The notes below the pieces were generated by a model that was not told the DNA's origin, made no database searches, and worked only from the letters and a program-made list of their open reading frames with translations. Below, piece by piece: positions 1 through 6,042 of a DNA stretch of 13,342 bases. How positions within the stretch are numbered: the stretch's first letter is position 1; each line of letters opens with the position of its first letter. Position numbers and translations under genes: made by a program. This stretch comes from DAOMOD01 sp035444205 (GTDB lineage Bacteria > Pseudomonadota > Gammaproteobacteria > Xanthomonadales > BPKI01). The DNA lies in assembly GCA_035444205.1 (NCBI GenBank), contig DAOMOD010000115.1, positions 1 through 13,342 of the forward strand, in the 5' to 3' direction.

Positions 1-124
1 GCCGCCGGCCTCGACAGCTCCTCACCATGAACGGGGTGGGGATTGCGGCATGCGGCCGGCCTCGACAGCGCGTCACCTTGAACGGGTTCACAGGGCCGTC
101 CGCCCTCGGAATGAACCGGGGCGA
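1..124. repeat. Tandem copies of a short dispersed repeat inside the metX 3' coding region
   Basis: Positions 4-36 and 55-87 are near-identical 33-base units (about four mismatches) spaced exactly 51 bases apart. Both contain GGCCTCGACAGC and a version of TCACCATGAACGGG. A weaker third copy of the ATGAACGGGG end lies near 107-121. The units resemble the widespread proteobacterial intergenic repeat whose translation is typically like PFMVSLSNH. Here, on the minus strand, they read PVQGDALSRPAA and PVHGEELSRPA in the metX frame. The spacing is a multiple of three, so the frame stays open. Confidence 0.7.
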
Positions 125-1121
125 GACTCTCTCGCCACAAATCGTCCCGTCCGTCCCCACCGCTGGCATCGGCCAGGGCCGAGACGATCCACGCACCCAC
201 CGCGGACGCCTCCTTGAGGAAGGCATCGTGCCCATACACCGACGACAGGCAGGTCAGCGACGCATCGCTGGCGCGCGCCAGTGCCTCGATGTCGGCACGC
301 GGTACCAGTCGATCCTCATTGACCGCCAGCAGGTACAGGGGCACGCGCAATCGGCGCGGATCGACGTGGTGCAGATCCAACGACTCCGACAGCAGCCGGT
401 AGCGGCGCGCATCGAAGCGGGCGGCGAAGCGCTCGCCCTGGGCGCGCAGGTAGCTCTCCACCGGCAGCCGCCAGGTACCGTCCACCTCGCGCGCGGCGCC
501 CTCGAAGCGCAGGGCGAACTCGGCCTCGCTGCGGTAGGTGGTGACGGCGAGCGCACGCGCCAGCGCGACCGTGCGCGCTTCGCAGCCAAGTTCCTCGCCG
601 AGGCGAAGCAGATCGCGCTGCACCGCGCGCACGGCGCTGGCCATCGGCGACGGCCGGTGCGCCATCGACAACACCAGCGCGGCGCGCAGACGATGCCGGT
701 ACTTTTCCGCGAACGACAGGGCCACCGCACCGCCGTAGGAGGCCCCGACAATCGCCTCGACACATTCGATGGCGAGCGCGTCCAGCACCCCTGCCAGCAC
801 CACCGCCTGATCGTGCGGCGTGATGCCGCGCCAGCCTTCCGGCAGGGTGTCGATGAAGTCGATGCCGAGGACACGGAAGCGATCGGTATCGATGGCGCGA
901 CCCGGCCCCACCTGTGCGGCCCACCAGTCGGCGGCCAGCCGGTTCGCCGAAATGCCACCCAGCACGACCACGCAGGGCGCGTGTTCCGGGCCGTAGATCG
1001 CGAAGCTTGCGCGCAGACGGGCGAAGCGGCCGTCGAGGCTGGAGAGCAACGAGAGGTCGCACGTCCCGAGCGTCGGCTCGGTCTGGCGCTTGGGTGTGCT
1101 GGTGTCTGCGATGGCGCTCAT
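1..1121 (-). CDS. metX: MetX-type homoserine O-acyltransferase (probably succinyl), 3' end outside window
   Basis: This alpha/beta-hydrolase enzyme activates homoserine by O-acylation in the methionine pathway, in the cytoplasm. The frame has 373 codons from an ATG with AGGGAG seven bases upstream and meets no stop before the left edge. Visible motifs are VVLGGISANR (52-61), the nucleophile elbow GASYGG with Ser128, a likely catalytic Asp270 in VNEDRLVP, and His298 in YGHDAFL. From family knowledge, the compact Xanthomonadales MetX group uses succinyl-CoA, but acetyl-CoA cannot be excluded from sequence. The SAM-I riboswitch upstream supports a methionine role independently. The fold should end near residue 318; the 55 or more residues after it derive largely from dispersed repeats, so the original stop was probably lost. 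Serine rather than homoserine as acceptor is a less likely alternative. Confidence 0.88.
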   Translation of the reverse strand, partial: MSAIADTSTPKRQTEPTLGTCDLSLLSSLDGRFARLRASFAIYGPEHAPCVVVLGGISANRLAADWWAAQVGPGRAIDTDRFRVLGIDFIDTLPEGWRGITPHDQAVVLAGVLDALAIECVEAIVGASYGGAVALSFAEKYRHRLRAALVLSMAHRPSPMASAVRAVQRDLLRLGEELGCEARTVALARALAVTTYRSEAEFALRFEGAAREVDGTWRLPVESYLRAQGERFAARFDARRYRLLSESLDLHHVDPRRLRVPLYLLAVNEDRLVPRADIEALARASDASLTCLSSVYGHDAFLKEASAVGAWIVSALADASGGDGRDDLWRESLAPVHSEGGRPCEPVQGDALSRPAACRNPHPVHGEELSRPA

Positions 1122-1151
1122 GGATCGGCTCCCTGGAAACGGATCCGACCC
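1122..1151 (-). promoter_or_regulatory. Possible Shine-Dalgarno-sequestering hairpin of the metX leader
   Basis: In the transcript, GGGUCGG (1151-1145) can pair with CCGAUCC (1128-1122), which ends directly at the metX start codon, giving seven pairs with one G-U. The 16-base loop holds the AGGGAG ribosome binding site. No U-run follows, so a translational rather than transcriptional switch is inferred. The link to ligand binding is not shown by the sequence. Confidence 0.4.
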
Positions 1152-1204
1152 AACGGATTCCCGATACGGAATCGTGGCGGCACGCACCCTGGGTGCGCGT
1201 CGAC

Positions 1205-1313
1205 AACTCATCTCTCGATGGCATTCGCCATCGCAGGAATTGGCACCTTGCGGATTGCTCCGCGGGTTGCCCCGGCGTCTGTGGGCCTGTCCCTCAGCCG
1301 GTCTCGATGAGTC
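1205..1313 (-). promoter_or_regulatory. SAM-I (S-box) riboswitch controlling metX
   Basis: Read on the minus strand, the conserved S-box blocks appear in order. P1 is ACTCATC (1312-1306) closed by GATGAGT (1212-1206). GAGGGACAGGCCC lies at 1295-1283, GGCAACC at 1271-1265, a GCGG/CCGC stem-loop forms P3, and AAGGTGCCAATTCC lies at 1249-1236. P4 is CGATGGC-GAAT-GCCATCG at 1233-1216, followed by GAGA into P1. The known family binds S-adenosylmethionine and turns methionine genes off. The element sits between a good promoter and metX, with about 83 bases of leader left for an expression platform. Confidence 0.95.
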
Positions 1314-1324
1314 GGATGTCGCGC

Positions 1325-1353
1325 ACCTTAGCGCCGTCGTGAGAACATGTCAA
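1325..1353 (-). promoter_or_regulatory. Sigma70-type promoter of the metX riboswitch transcript
   Basis: The minus strand shows a perfect -35 TTGACA (1353-1348), a 17-base spacer and a -10 TAAGGT (1330-1325). The expected start is near 1319, only six to seven bases before the riboswitch P1 helix. Spacing and placement make this a convincing promoter despite a weak -10. Confidence 0.75.
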
Positions 1354-1399
1354 TCTCTTTATGCGGATGAAGCGATGCCTTGAAGGCGCAAGCTCCAGC

Positions 1400-1810
1400 T
1401 CAGCCCCACGGATTGACGACCTGGATACCGGTATCTTGGAAGTCCCTGAGGTTGCGCGTCGCCAATGGACAGCCATGCTCGCTTGCAATGGCGGCGATCA
1501 TGCCGTCCTGGGCCGACAGCGGGCGACCGCTACGCGCGCGCTCGCCCATAAGCTGGCCGTAGATCAGCGCCGCGTCCTCGGTGAACGCATGGATCCGTCC
1601 CGCGAAGCGCTTGCGCCACGCGTCGAGTCCGTGCATGAGGCGCTTGGCGCGGCGGTCCGGGCGCAACTTGTGGATACCGAAGGCAAGCTCGGCGATCACC
1701 ACACTCGACAGGGCAATCTCGGCATCGTGGCGCACCAGCCAATCGAGCACGATGGGTTCGGGGCTTGGCCGCAGGGTTTCCGAGATCACGTTGGTATCGA
1801 GAAAGATCAG
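1400..1810 (-). CDS. vapC: VapC/FitB-like PIN-domain toxin, probable CTG start
   Basis: PIN-domain endoribonuclease, the toxin of a type II toxin-antitoxin pair; family members cleave tRNA or rRNA. From the CTG the protein has 136 residues and begins LIFLDTNVISETLRP, the classic PIN opening with acidic Asp5. Further family positions are Glu41 in VVIAELAFG, Asp102 in LSAQDGMIAAIA, and Asn120/Asp123 in ATRNLRDF, ending VVNPWG as FitB-like toxins do. No ATG, GTG or TTG precedes this block in frame near the junction. The nearest conventional start, GTG at 1789, would remove Asp5 and the first strand. The CTG overlaps the antitoxin stop as CTGA, the place where ATGA would be expected. Either a rare CTG start is used or translation has been weakened by an ATG to CTG change. 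Confidence 0.85.
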   Translation of the reverse strand: MIFLDTNVISETLRPSPEPIVLDWLVRHDAEIALSSVVIAELAFGIHKLRPDRRAKRLMHGLDAWRKRFAGRIHAFTEDAALIYGQLMGERARSGRPLSAQDGMIAAIASEHGCPLATRNLRDFQDTGIQVVNPWG

Positions 1811-2055
1811 AGCTCGATCCCCCGGTTTGGCGACCGATGCTCGCGGATGACCGCTTCGAGATCGATATCCACGCCGAACTCGGGACCGAGCCGCGCGTAG
1901 AACGCCTGCGCGGCCTCGCGTCCGGTCTGGGCGGCCTCATAGACTTCCAGCGCACGCTCCACCACTTCGGCAACGGACCGCCGCTCGCGGCGCGCAAGGC
2001 GATGAGCCAACTCGCGTGCGCGGGCGCTTCGAACAGAGAGCTGGGGTTCGGCCAT
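1807..2055 (-). CDS. vapB: VapB-type antitoxin (Rv0623/PSK-like family)
   Basis: An 82-residue antitoxin partner of the PIN toxin. The N-terminal half, LSVRSARARELAHRLARRERRSVAEVVERAL (in part residues 6-36), matches the ribbon-helix-helix-like DNA-binding pattern of the Rv0623/PSK transcription-factor antitoxins. The C-terminal half, FYARLGPEFGVDIDLEAVIREHR, is the expected toxin-neutralising tail. The start ATG lies behind GAGGGGATTCCC, a fair ribosome binding site. Its stop overlaps the toxin start by four bases, so the pair is translationally coupled. Such antitoxins normally repress their own promoter, and a fitting palindrome lies upstream. Confidence 0.85.
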   Translation of the reverse strand: MAEPQLSVRSARARELAHRLARRERRSVAEVVERALEVYEAAQTGREAAQAFYARLGPEFGVDIDLEAVIREHRSPNRGIEL

Positions 2056-2085
2056 GGGAATCCCCTCGTTTGCTTGGGTGACATG

Positions 2086-2114
2086 ATCCTACAGGGAGTC
2101 CAATCAGCCATCAA
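2086..2114 (-). promoter_or_regulatory. Promoter of the vapBC pair
   Basis: On the minus strand a -35 TTGATG (2114-2109) and a -10 TAGGAT (2091-2086) are separated by exactly 17 bases, about 30 bases before the antitoxin start. Both hexamers match consensus at four of six positions. Confidence 0.6.
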
Positions 2115-2122
2115 GATGGCTG
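2105..2122. promoter_or_regulatory. 18-bp palindrome, likely VapBC autoregulatory operator
   Basis: CAGCCATCAAGATGGCTG has perfect 8-base arms around AA and fully covers the -35 hexamer of the vapBC promoter. Type II antitoxins typically bind such palindromes at their own promoters. Binding here is inferred. Confidence 0.55.
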
Positions 2123-2330
2123 CTGCTCGCATGGTGGCCCAATGTGTTCGATCAGGAACGTCCCGAAAGGATCAGGACCCAACTCGGCCTTGCATGTGCA
2201 TGCACAATAGAATAGCGAACGTTCGTATGCGGCAGCCGCCAGCGCCCGCCAAGCGTGCGATCGAGGCATGCGCAGGAGGTTGGGCGCTGAGGCAACCGAG
2301 AGTTACGGCGGCGCCATTCGCGCAGTTTCC

Positions 2331-3065
2331 TCAGTCCTCAAGCAGATAGACCGCGAACACGTAGGCGGTGACAAGGGTTACGCCAGGCACGAAGGGTGTG
2401 CCGAGCTCGAACCGAGCAGACGTGGGAGTGATCATCATCGGGGTGCCGTCTTCCAGGACGCGACCCGGTCGCAGCAGCGCCGCCTCTTCCCTCCTCGAGG
2501 AAAACTCCGACAGCGAATGGACCGGACCCAGCCTGCTGCCAGCCGCTTCAGCGAACCGCTCGGCGCGTGCACGGGCGTCCTCGATGGCAGCCAACTGCGC
2601 GCGCGCCATCGTTGCGGGCGTTTCCGTCGAGTGGAAGCGGGTCTGCGCTCCCACCAGCGCTTCGATCTCGAGAAGCGTATCGATCAAGGCCGAATAGTGC
2701 GCCAGATTGCGCAGCGAGATCCTGATCTCCTGGGAGGCCTGATAGCCGATCAACTCGATCTCCCCCAGATGCTGCACATAGCGGTGCTTTGGCTGGACGC
2801 TGAGCTGACGGCTGCCGAGATCGCTGTCGGACACGCCGATGCCGCGCGCGAACTCGACAAGCTTCCTGGCGCGCTCGTCGACGATGGCCCTGGCCGCCGC
2901 TCCGTCTTCTCCTTCACCGCTCACCTGGACGGTGAGCGAGATCCAGTCGACCGGCACCTCCACCTCGGCCTTCCCTTCCACGTACACATGCGGCGCCTGT
3001 GGCAGGGGGTTGGCGGCAACGCCGGCGGCCAACACCAGCGCAAGGATGAGTATCGTCGCTTTCAT
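2331..3065 (-). CDS. Exported SIMPL-domain (DUF541, YggE-like) protein
   Basis: A 244-residue predicted periplasmic protein of unknown molecular function. The start at 3065 has a strong GGAGGGAGAGG ribosome binding site and opens a classic signal peptide, MKATILILALVLAAGVAA, with likely cleavage after residue 18. An ATG at 3092 in the same frame would bury the signal peptide and is rejected. The mature part fits the SIMPL pattern: HVYVEGKAEVEVPVDWISL near the start, a GSRQLSV strand (84-90), the central GYQASQEIRISLRNL (107-121), and a helix with repeated Ala-Arg (ARARAERFAEAAG) before the C-terminal strand TAYVFAVYLLED. E. coli YggE has been linked to oxidative stress tolerance, but that role is not shown here. 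It has its own candidate promoter, 142 bases after cysK. Confidence 0.85.
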   Translation of the reverse strand: MKATILILALVLAAGVAANPLPQAPHVYVEGKAEVEVPVDWISLTVQVSGEGEDGAAARAIVDERARKLVEFARGIGVSDSDLGSRQLSVQPKHRYVQHLGEIELIGYQASQEIRISLRNLAHYSALIDTLLEIEALVGAQTRFHSTETPATMARAQLAAIEDARARAERFAEAAGSRLGPVHSLSEFSSRREEAALLRPGRVLEDGTPMMITPTSARFELGTPFVPGVTLVTAYVFAVYLLED

Positions 3066-3090
3066 ACAGACCTCTCCCTCCGTTCCCGCC

Positions 3091-3120
3091 ATACTACGGA
3101 TTCGCCGGCCTCGCCACCAA
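3091..3120 (-). promoter_or_regulatory. Candidate promoter of the SIMPL-domain gene
   Basis: Minus-strand -35 TTGGTG (3120-3115) and -10 TAGTAT (3096-3091) have an 18-base spacer, ending 25 bases before the start codon. The spacing to the start is normal and the hexamers are partial matches. Confidence 0.45.
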
Positions 3121-3207
3121 CAGGTCGGTTTTCATGGTGGGCGCCGTACAACCCGAAGCCGCTTCTTGCGGGCCGTGGGCGGCCATGATGTCTACGGCAA
3201 GGCTCGC

Positions 3208-4176
3208 TCAGGCCGCCTTGGCCTCCAGCTCCGCCAGCCACTCGTCGTCGCTGCCCTCGTTGACGCCTTCGAACAGGAAGGTGCTCAGGTAGCGTTCGCC
3301 GGTGTCGGGCAGCATCGCCAGCAGCACGCTGCCGGGTTTGGCCTTCTTCGCGACTTCCAGCGCGGCGGCGACGGTGGCGCCGGCGGACAGGCCGACGAAC
3401 AGGCCCTCTTCGGCGGCCAGGCGTCGTGCGATGTCGCGCGCGGTGGTGTCCTCGATGGGGATGTTGTCGTCGTAGATGCCGCGATCGAGCACCTCGGGCA
3501 CGAAGTCAGGGGTCCAGCCCTGGATCTTGTGCGGCGACCACTCCTTGCCGGCCAGCAGCGAGGCCACGGCCGGTTCGCAGGTGACGATCCTGAGGTCCGG
3601 GCGGGCGGCCTTGAGCACACGGCCGGCGCCGCTCATGGTGCCGCCGGTACCCCAGCCGGTGACGAAGTAGTCGAGCCTGCGACCGGCGAAGTCGCGCAGG
3701 ATTTCGGGGCCGGTGGTGCTCGCGTGGTAATCGGGGTTGGCCGGATTCTCGAACTGCCGGGCCAGGAACCAGCCGTGCTGCTTCGCCAGTTCCTCTGCCC
3801 TGCGCACCATGCCCGTGCCGCGCTCGGCGGCGGGCGTGAGGATGACCTTGGCGCCGTAGGCGCGCATCAGCTTGCGGCGTTCGATGGAGAAGGTTTCCAC
3901 CATGGTGGCGACGAAGCGGTAGCCGCGTGCGGCGCAGACCATGGCCAGTGCGATGCCGGTGTTGCCGCTGGTGGCCTCGACCACGGTGTCGCCGGGCTTG
4001 AGCAGGCCACGCTTCTCGGCGTCGAGGATGATGCCGATGGCCAGGCGGTCCTTGACCGAGGCGCCGGGATTGAAGGCTTCCACCTTGGCGTACAGCTCGA
4101 CGTGATCGGGCGCCAGACGATGCAGGCGCACGATGGGGGTGTTGCCAATGGTGTCGGTGATGTTGTCGAAGATCAT
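3208..4176 (-). CDS. cysK: Cysteine synthase A (O-acetylserine sulfhydrylase)
   Basis: PLP enzyme that makes cysteine from O-acetylserine and sulfide, cytoplasmic. The 322-residue length is normal for the family. Features seen: GNTPIVRL (11-18), the PLP lysine Lys42 in NPGASVKDR, the cofactor-binding TSGNTG (69-74), the phosphate-cradle WGTGGTMSG in the middle, the GLSAGA motif, and LPDTGERYLST near the C terminus. The last of these favours the CysK/CysM class over cystathionine beta-synthase, whose regulatory domains are absent. CysK is preferred over CysM by overall motif choice, but the two cannot be fully separated by eye. It follows cysG by 120 bases that contain a REP pair, and lies in the CysB neighbourhood, consistent with control by that activator. 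The ribosome binding site is weak. Confidence 0.88.
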   Translation of the reverse strand: MIFDNITDTIGNTPIVRLHRLAPDHVELYAKVEAFNPGASVKDRLAIGIILDAEKRGLLKPGDTVVEATSGNTGIALAMVCAARGYRFVATMVETFSIERRKLMRAYGAKVILTPAAERGTGMVRRAEELAKQHGWFLARQFENPANPDYHASTTGPEILRDFAGRRLDYFVTGWGTGGTMSGAGRVLKAARPDLRIVTCEPAVASLLAGKEWSPHKIQGWTPDFVPEVLDRGIYDDNIPIEDTTARDIARRLAAEEGLFVGLSAGATVAAALEVAKKAKPGSVLLAMLPDTGERYLSTFLFEGVNEGSDDEWLAELEAKAA

Positions 4177-4220
4177 GATGGCGAATCCGTGAGTGGGGGT
4201 CGGGCGGATGGCGGCTTCAC

Positions 4221-4279
4221 TGTAGAAGCGGCGAAAGCCGCGATCAATGTGCTGATCGCGGCTTTCGCCGCTCCTACCA
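4221..4279. repeat. Pair of inverted GTAG-type REP palindromes between cysG and cysK
   Basis: One unit (4221-4246) begins TGTAGAAGCGGC and its inverse (4253-4279) ends GCCGCTCCTACCA. Bases 4227-4246 are an exact reverse complement of 4253-4272, leaving a 6-base loop. Each unit alone folds as GCGGC-GAAA-GCCGC. The head TGTAG(G)AGC and tail GCGAT match REP elements of the GTAG class, such as SMAG in Stenotrophomonas, which are thought to be spread by RAYT transposases. The long hairpin could also cause partial termination or mRNA protection between cysG and cysK. Confidence 0.85.
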
Positions 4280-4296
4280 ATGGCGCATCGGCATTC

Positions 4297-5718
4297 TCAG
4301 GCGGCATCGGCAAGGTCCACAGCTGCCGCGCCCAGCGGCGCAGCGCCAAACCAGTGCAGGTCCTGCGCCAGCGCCGCCACCTCGCCAAGGATCAACAAGG
4401 CAGGTGAACGTACCGCGAACAGCCGCGCCCGCTCCGGCAGCTCGGCCAGGGTGCCCGTGATCACGCGCTGCTCGGGGCGGCTGCCGTTTTCTACGATGGC
4501 GAATGGCGTGAAAGGATCGCGGCCATGGGCGAGCAGGCGCTCGCGAAGGCCCTCGAGCCCGGCCACGCCCATGTACACCGCCAGCGTCTGCCGCTCCTCG
4601 GCCAGTGCGCGCCAGTCGAGCGTGTCGAGCGAATCCTTGCAGTGCGCGGTCACGAGGCGCACCGACTGCGCGTGCTCGCGGTGGGTGAGCGGGATGCCGG
4701 CATAGGCGCCGCAGGCGACCGCCGCGGTGATGCCGGGCACCACCTCGCAGTCGATGCCGTGCTTGCGCAGGAAGGCCAGCTCCTCGCCGCCGCGGCCGAA
4801 GATGAAGGGGTCGCCGCCCTTCAGCCGCACCACGCGCCGGCCGGCCTGGGCATGCGCCAGCAACAGCGTGTGGATGCGCGCCTGCGGCGTGCAGGCTTGA
4901 CCGGCGCGCTTGCCGGTGTCGATGACATCGGCGTCGCGGCGCGCCAGCGCCAGCACTTCGCGGCTGACCAGGCGGTCGTGCAGGATGACATCGGCCTCCT
5001 GCAGGCGCCGCTGCGCCTTCAGCGTCAGCAGGCCGGGATCGCCGGGGCCGGCGCCGACCAGGGAGACGAAACCGGACGGCGCCTGATCGGCCGCATCGAG
5101 CGCGGCGGCCAGCGCCTTCTCGGCATCGCCGGCGCGGCCGCGGCGCAACAGGAGGCCAACCTGCCCGTCCGCCAGGGACTCCAGAAAACGGCGCCGCGCG
5201 GACAGGGCCGGCAGGCGTGCACGGATGCGTTCGCGCCAGCGGCCCATCAGCGCCGCCAATGCGCCCAGCGAATCGTCCAGCAGGCCTTCGATGCGCGCGC
5301 GGATCTGCCGAGCCAGCACCGGCGCCGCGCCGCCACTCGATATCGCCACCACCAGCGCACCGCGCTCCACCACCGCCGGCACCTGGAAGCTGCACTGTGC
5401 GGCATCGTCGACCACGTTGCAGAACACGCGCCTGGCCTCGGCGGCCTCGCGCACGCGGGCGTTCAGGGCGGCATCGCCGGTCGCGGCGATCACCAGCCAG
5501 ACATCCTCGAGAAGCTGTGGCGTGAAGCTGCGACCGACATGATCGACCTGGCCCCGCGCAACGCGGTCGGCGACCGAGTCGCCCAGCCCATCGGCCACCA
5601 ACCGCACGCGCGCACCGGCGGCCAACAGCGGCGCCATCTTGCGCGCCGCCACGACGCCGGCGCCGACGACCAGCACGGCGCGGTCGGCGAGGTCGGCGAA
5701 GAATGGGTACAGGGCCAT
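4297..5718 (-). CDS. cysG: Siroheme synthase (trifunctional CysG)
   Basis: Makes siroheme, the sulfite reductase cofactor, from uroporphyrinogen III by C-methyltransferase, precorrin-2 dehydrogenase and ferrochelatase activities. The chosen ATG gives 473 residues beginning MALYPFFADL; E. coli CysG has 457. The N-terminal NAD-binding part shows VLVVGAGVVAARKM (15-28), Asp104 in NVVDD and Ser128 in ISSGG, the positions of key residues in the E. coli enzyme. The methyltransferase part starts near 216 with FVSLVGAGPGDPGLLTL and continues through Asp248 in HDRLVS, Lys270, RLKGGDPFIFGRGGEE (298-313) and CEVVPGITAA. The frame is open upstream to 5862, but those extra residues are low-complexity and unlike the family. 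The gene is divergent from cysB and upstream of cysK. Confidence 0.93.
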   Translation of the reverse strand: MALYPFFADLADRAVLVVGAGVVAARKMAPLLAAGARVRLVADGLGDSVADRVARGQVDHVGRSFTPQLLEDVWLVIAATGDAALNARVREAAEARRVFCNVVDDAAQCSFQVPAVVERGALVVAISSGGAAPVLARQIRARIEGLLDDSLGALAALMGRWRERIRARLPALSARRRFLESLADGQVGLLLRRGRAGDAEKALAAALDAADQAPSGFVSLVGAGPGDPGLLTLKAQRRLQEADVILHDRLVSREVLALARRDADVIDTGKRAGQACTPQARIHTLLLAHAQAGRRVVRLKGGDPFIFGRGGEELAFLRKHGIDCEVVPGITAAVACGAYAGIPLTHREHAQSVRLVTAHCKDSLDTLDWRALAEERQTLAVYMGVAGLEGLRERLLAHGRDPFTPFAIVENGSRPEQRVITGTLAELPERARLFAVRSPALLILGEVAALAQDLHWFGAAPLGAAAVDLADAA

Positions 5719-6042
5719 GGCGCTCGCTGCGGAGAAAGGCAGACTGACGCTATCGGCCGCACGCCGCGGATGGAAATAACCGTTGCGCCGGGTGCCATGC
5801 CTTGCGGTCATGGATCGCCCGTGTCGGATCCGGCGCGCCCCGGCTACTCTGTAGGCGCCCACTCGTGGGCGACTCGATCATCGCTCCGATGCGAAGGGAC
5901 GGTCGCGCACGGGTGCGCTCCTACAGGCACCACGAATCTTTCGAACCGAACCTCATGTCGATCTCCTCCATACTGTCCGCGCACTGCTGTTGTCGTGACC
6001 TGCCACGCAGCCACGATATCCATCCCAGCAGGACGAGATCTC
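5719..6042. other. Divergent cysG-cysB intergenic region
   Basis: These 324 bases separate the cysG and cysB start codons. They contain a pair of inverted REP units (5850-5925) and must hold both promoters. CysB sites are expected here from pathway knowledge, but I see no convincing -35/-10 pair or clear CysB box on either strand, and no coding signal. A GGTTATTTCC tract (minus strand, near 5775-5785) is the only AT-richer patch on the cysG side. Confidence 0.5.
5850..5925. repeat. Second pair of inverted GTAG-type REP palindromes, between cysG and cysB
   Basis: Two 24-base units face each other. Positions 5850-5873 read TGTAGGCGCCCAC-TC-GTGGGCGAC. On the minus strand, 5925-5902 read TGTAGGAGCGCAC-CC-GTGCGCGAC. 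Heads (TGTAGG) and tails (GCGAC) agree, while the stems differ by paired changes (CCCAC/GTGGG against CGCAC/GTGCG) that keep the fold. The layout matches the REP pair on the other side of cysG. Confidence 0.85.

Noticed and set aside
1..124. CRISPR array from the 51-base spaced repeats at the left edge
   Set aside because: There are only two good units, which lie in a coding frame with similar rather than unique spacers. They match a known class of dispersed repeat instead.
1183..1197. Strong palindrome CGCACCCTGGGTGCG in the metX leader as an intrinsic terminator
   Set aside because: The stem has almost no loop and no U-run follows, so an intrinsic terminator is not supported. It may still be part of the riboswitch expression platform.
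27..1310. Long plus-strand open frame of 427 codons over the metX region
   Set aside because: It is antisense to metX, has no recognisable domains and is rich in Arg/Ala/Gly. The minus-strand frame has clear family motifs, a ribosome binding site, a promoter and a riboswitch.
2111..2269. Minus-strand 52-codon frame starting MPRSHAWRALAAAAYERS and ending at the vapBC -35
   Set aside because: It has no ribosome binding site, and only about half its third codon positions are G or C, unlike the strong bias of genes here. It overlaps the vapBC promoter and matches no family I know.
3171..3184. GGCCGTGGGCGGCC hairpin as a cysK terminator
   Set aside because: The stem is only five pairs and there is no U-run.
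4525..6042. Upstream extension of the cysB frame, giving an 829-residue open frame
   Set aside because: The extension is the antisense of cysG and the REP region. CysB has its normal length and a ribosome binding site when started at 6043.
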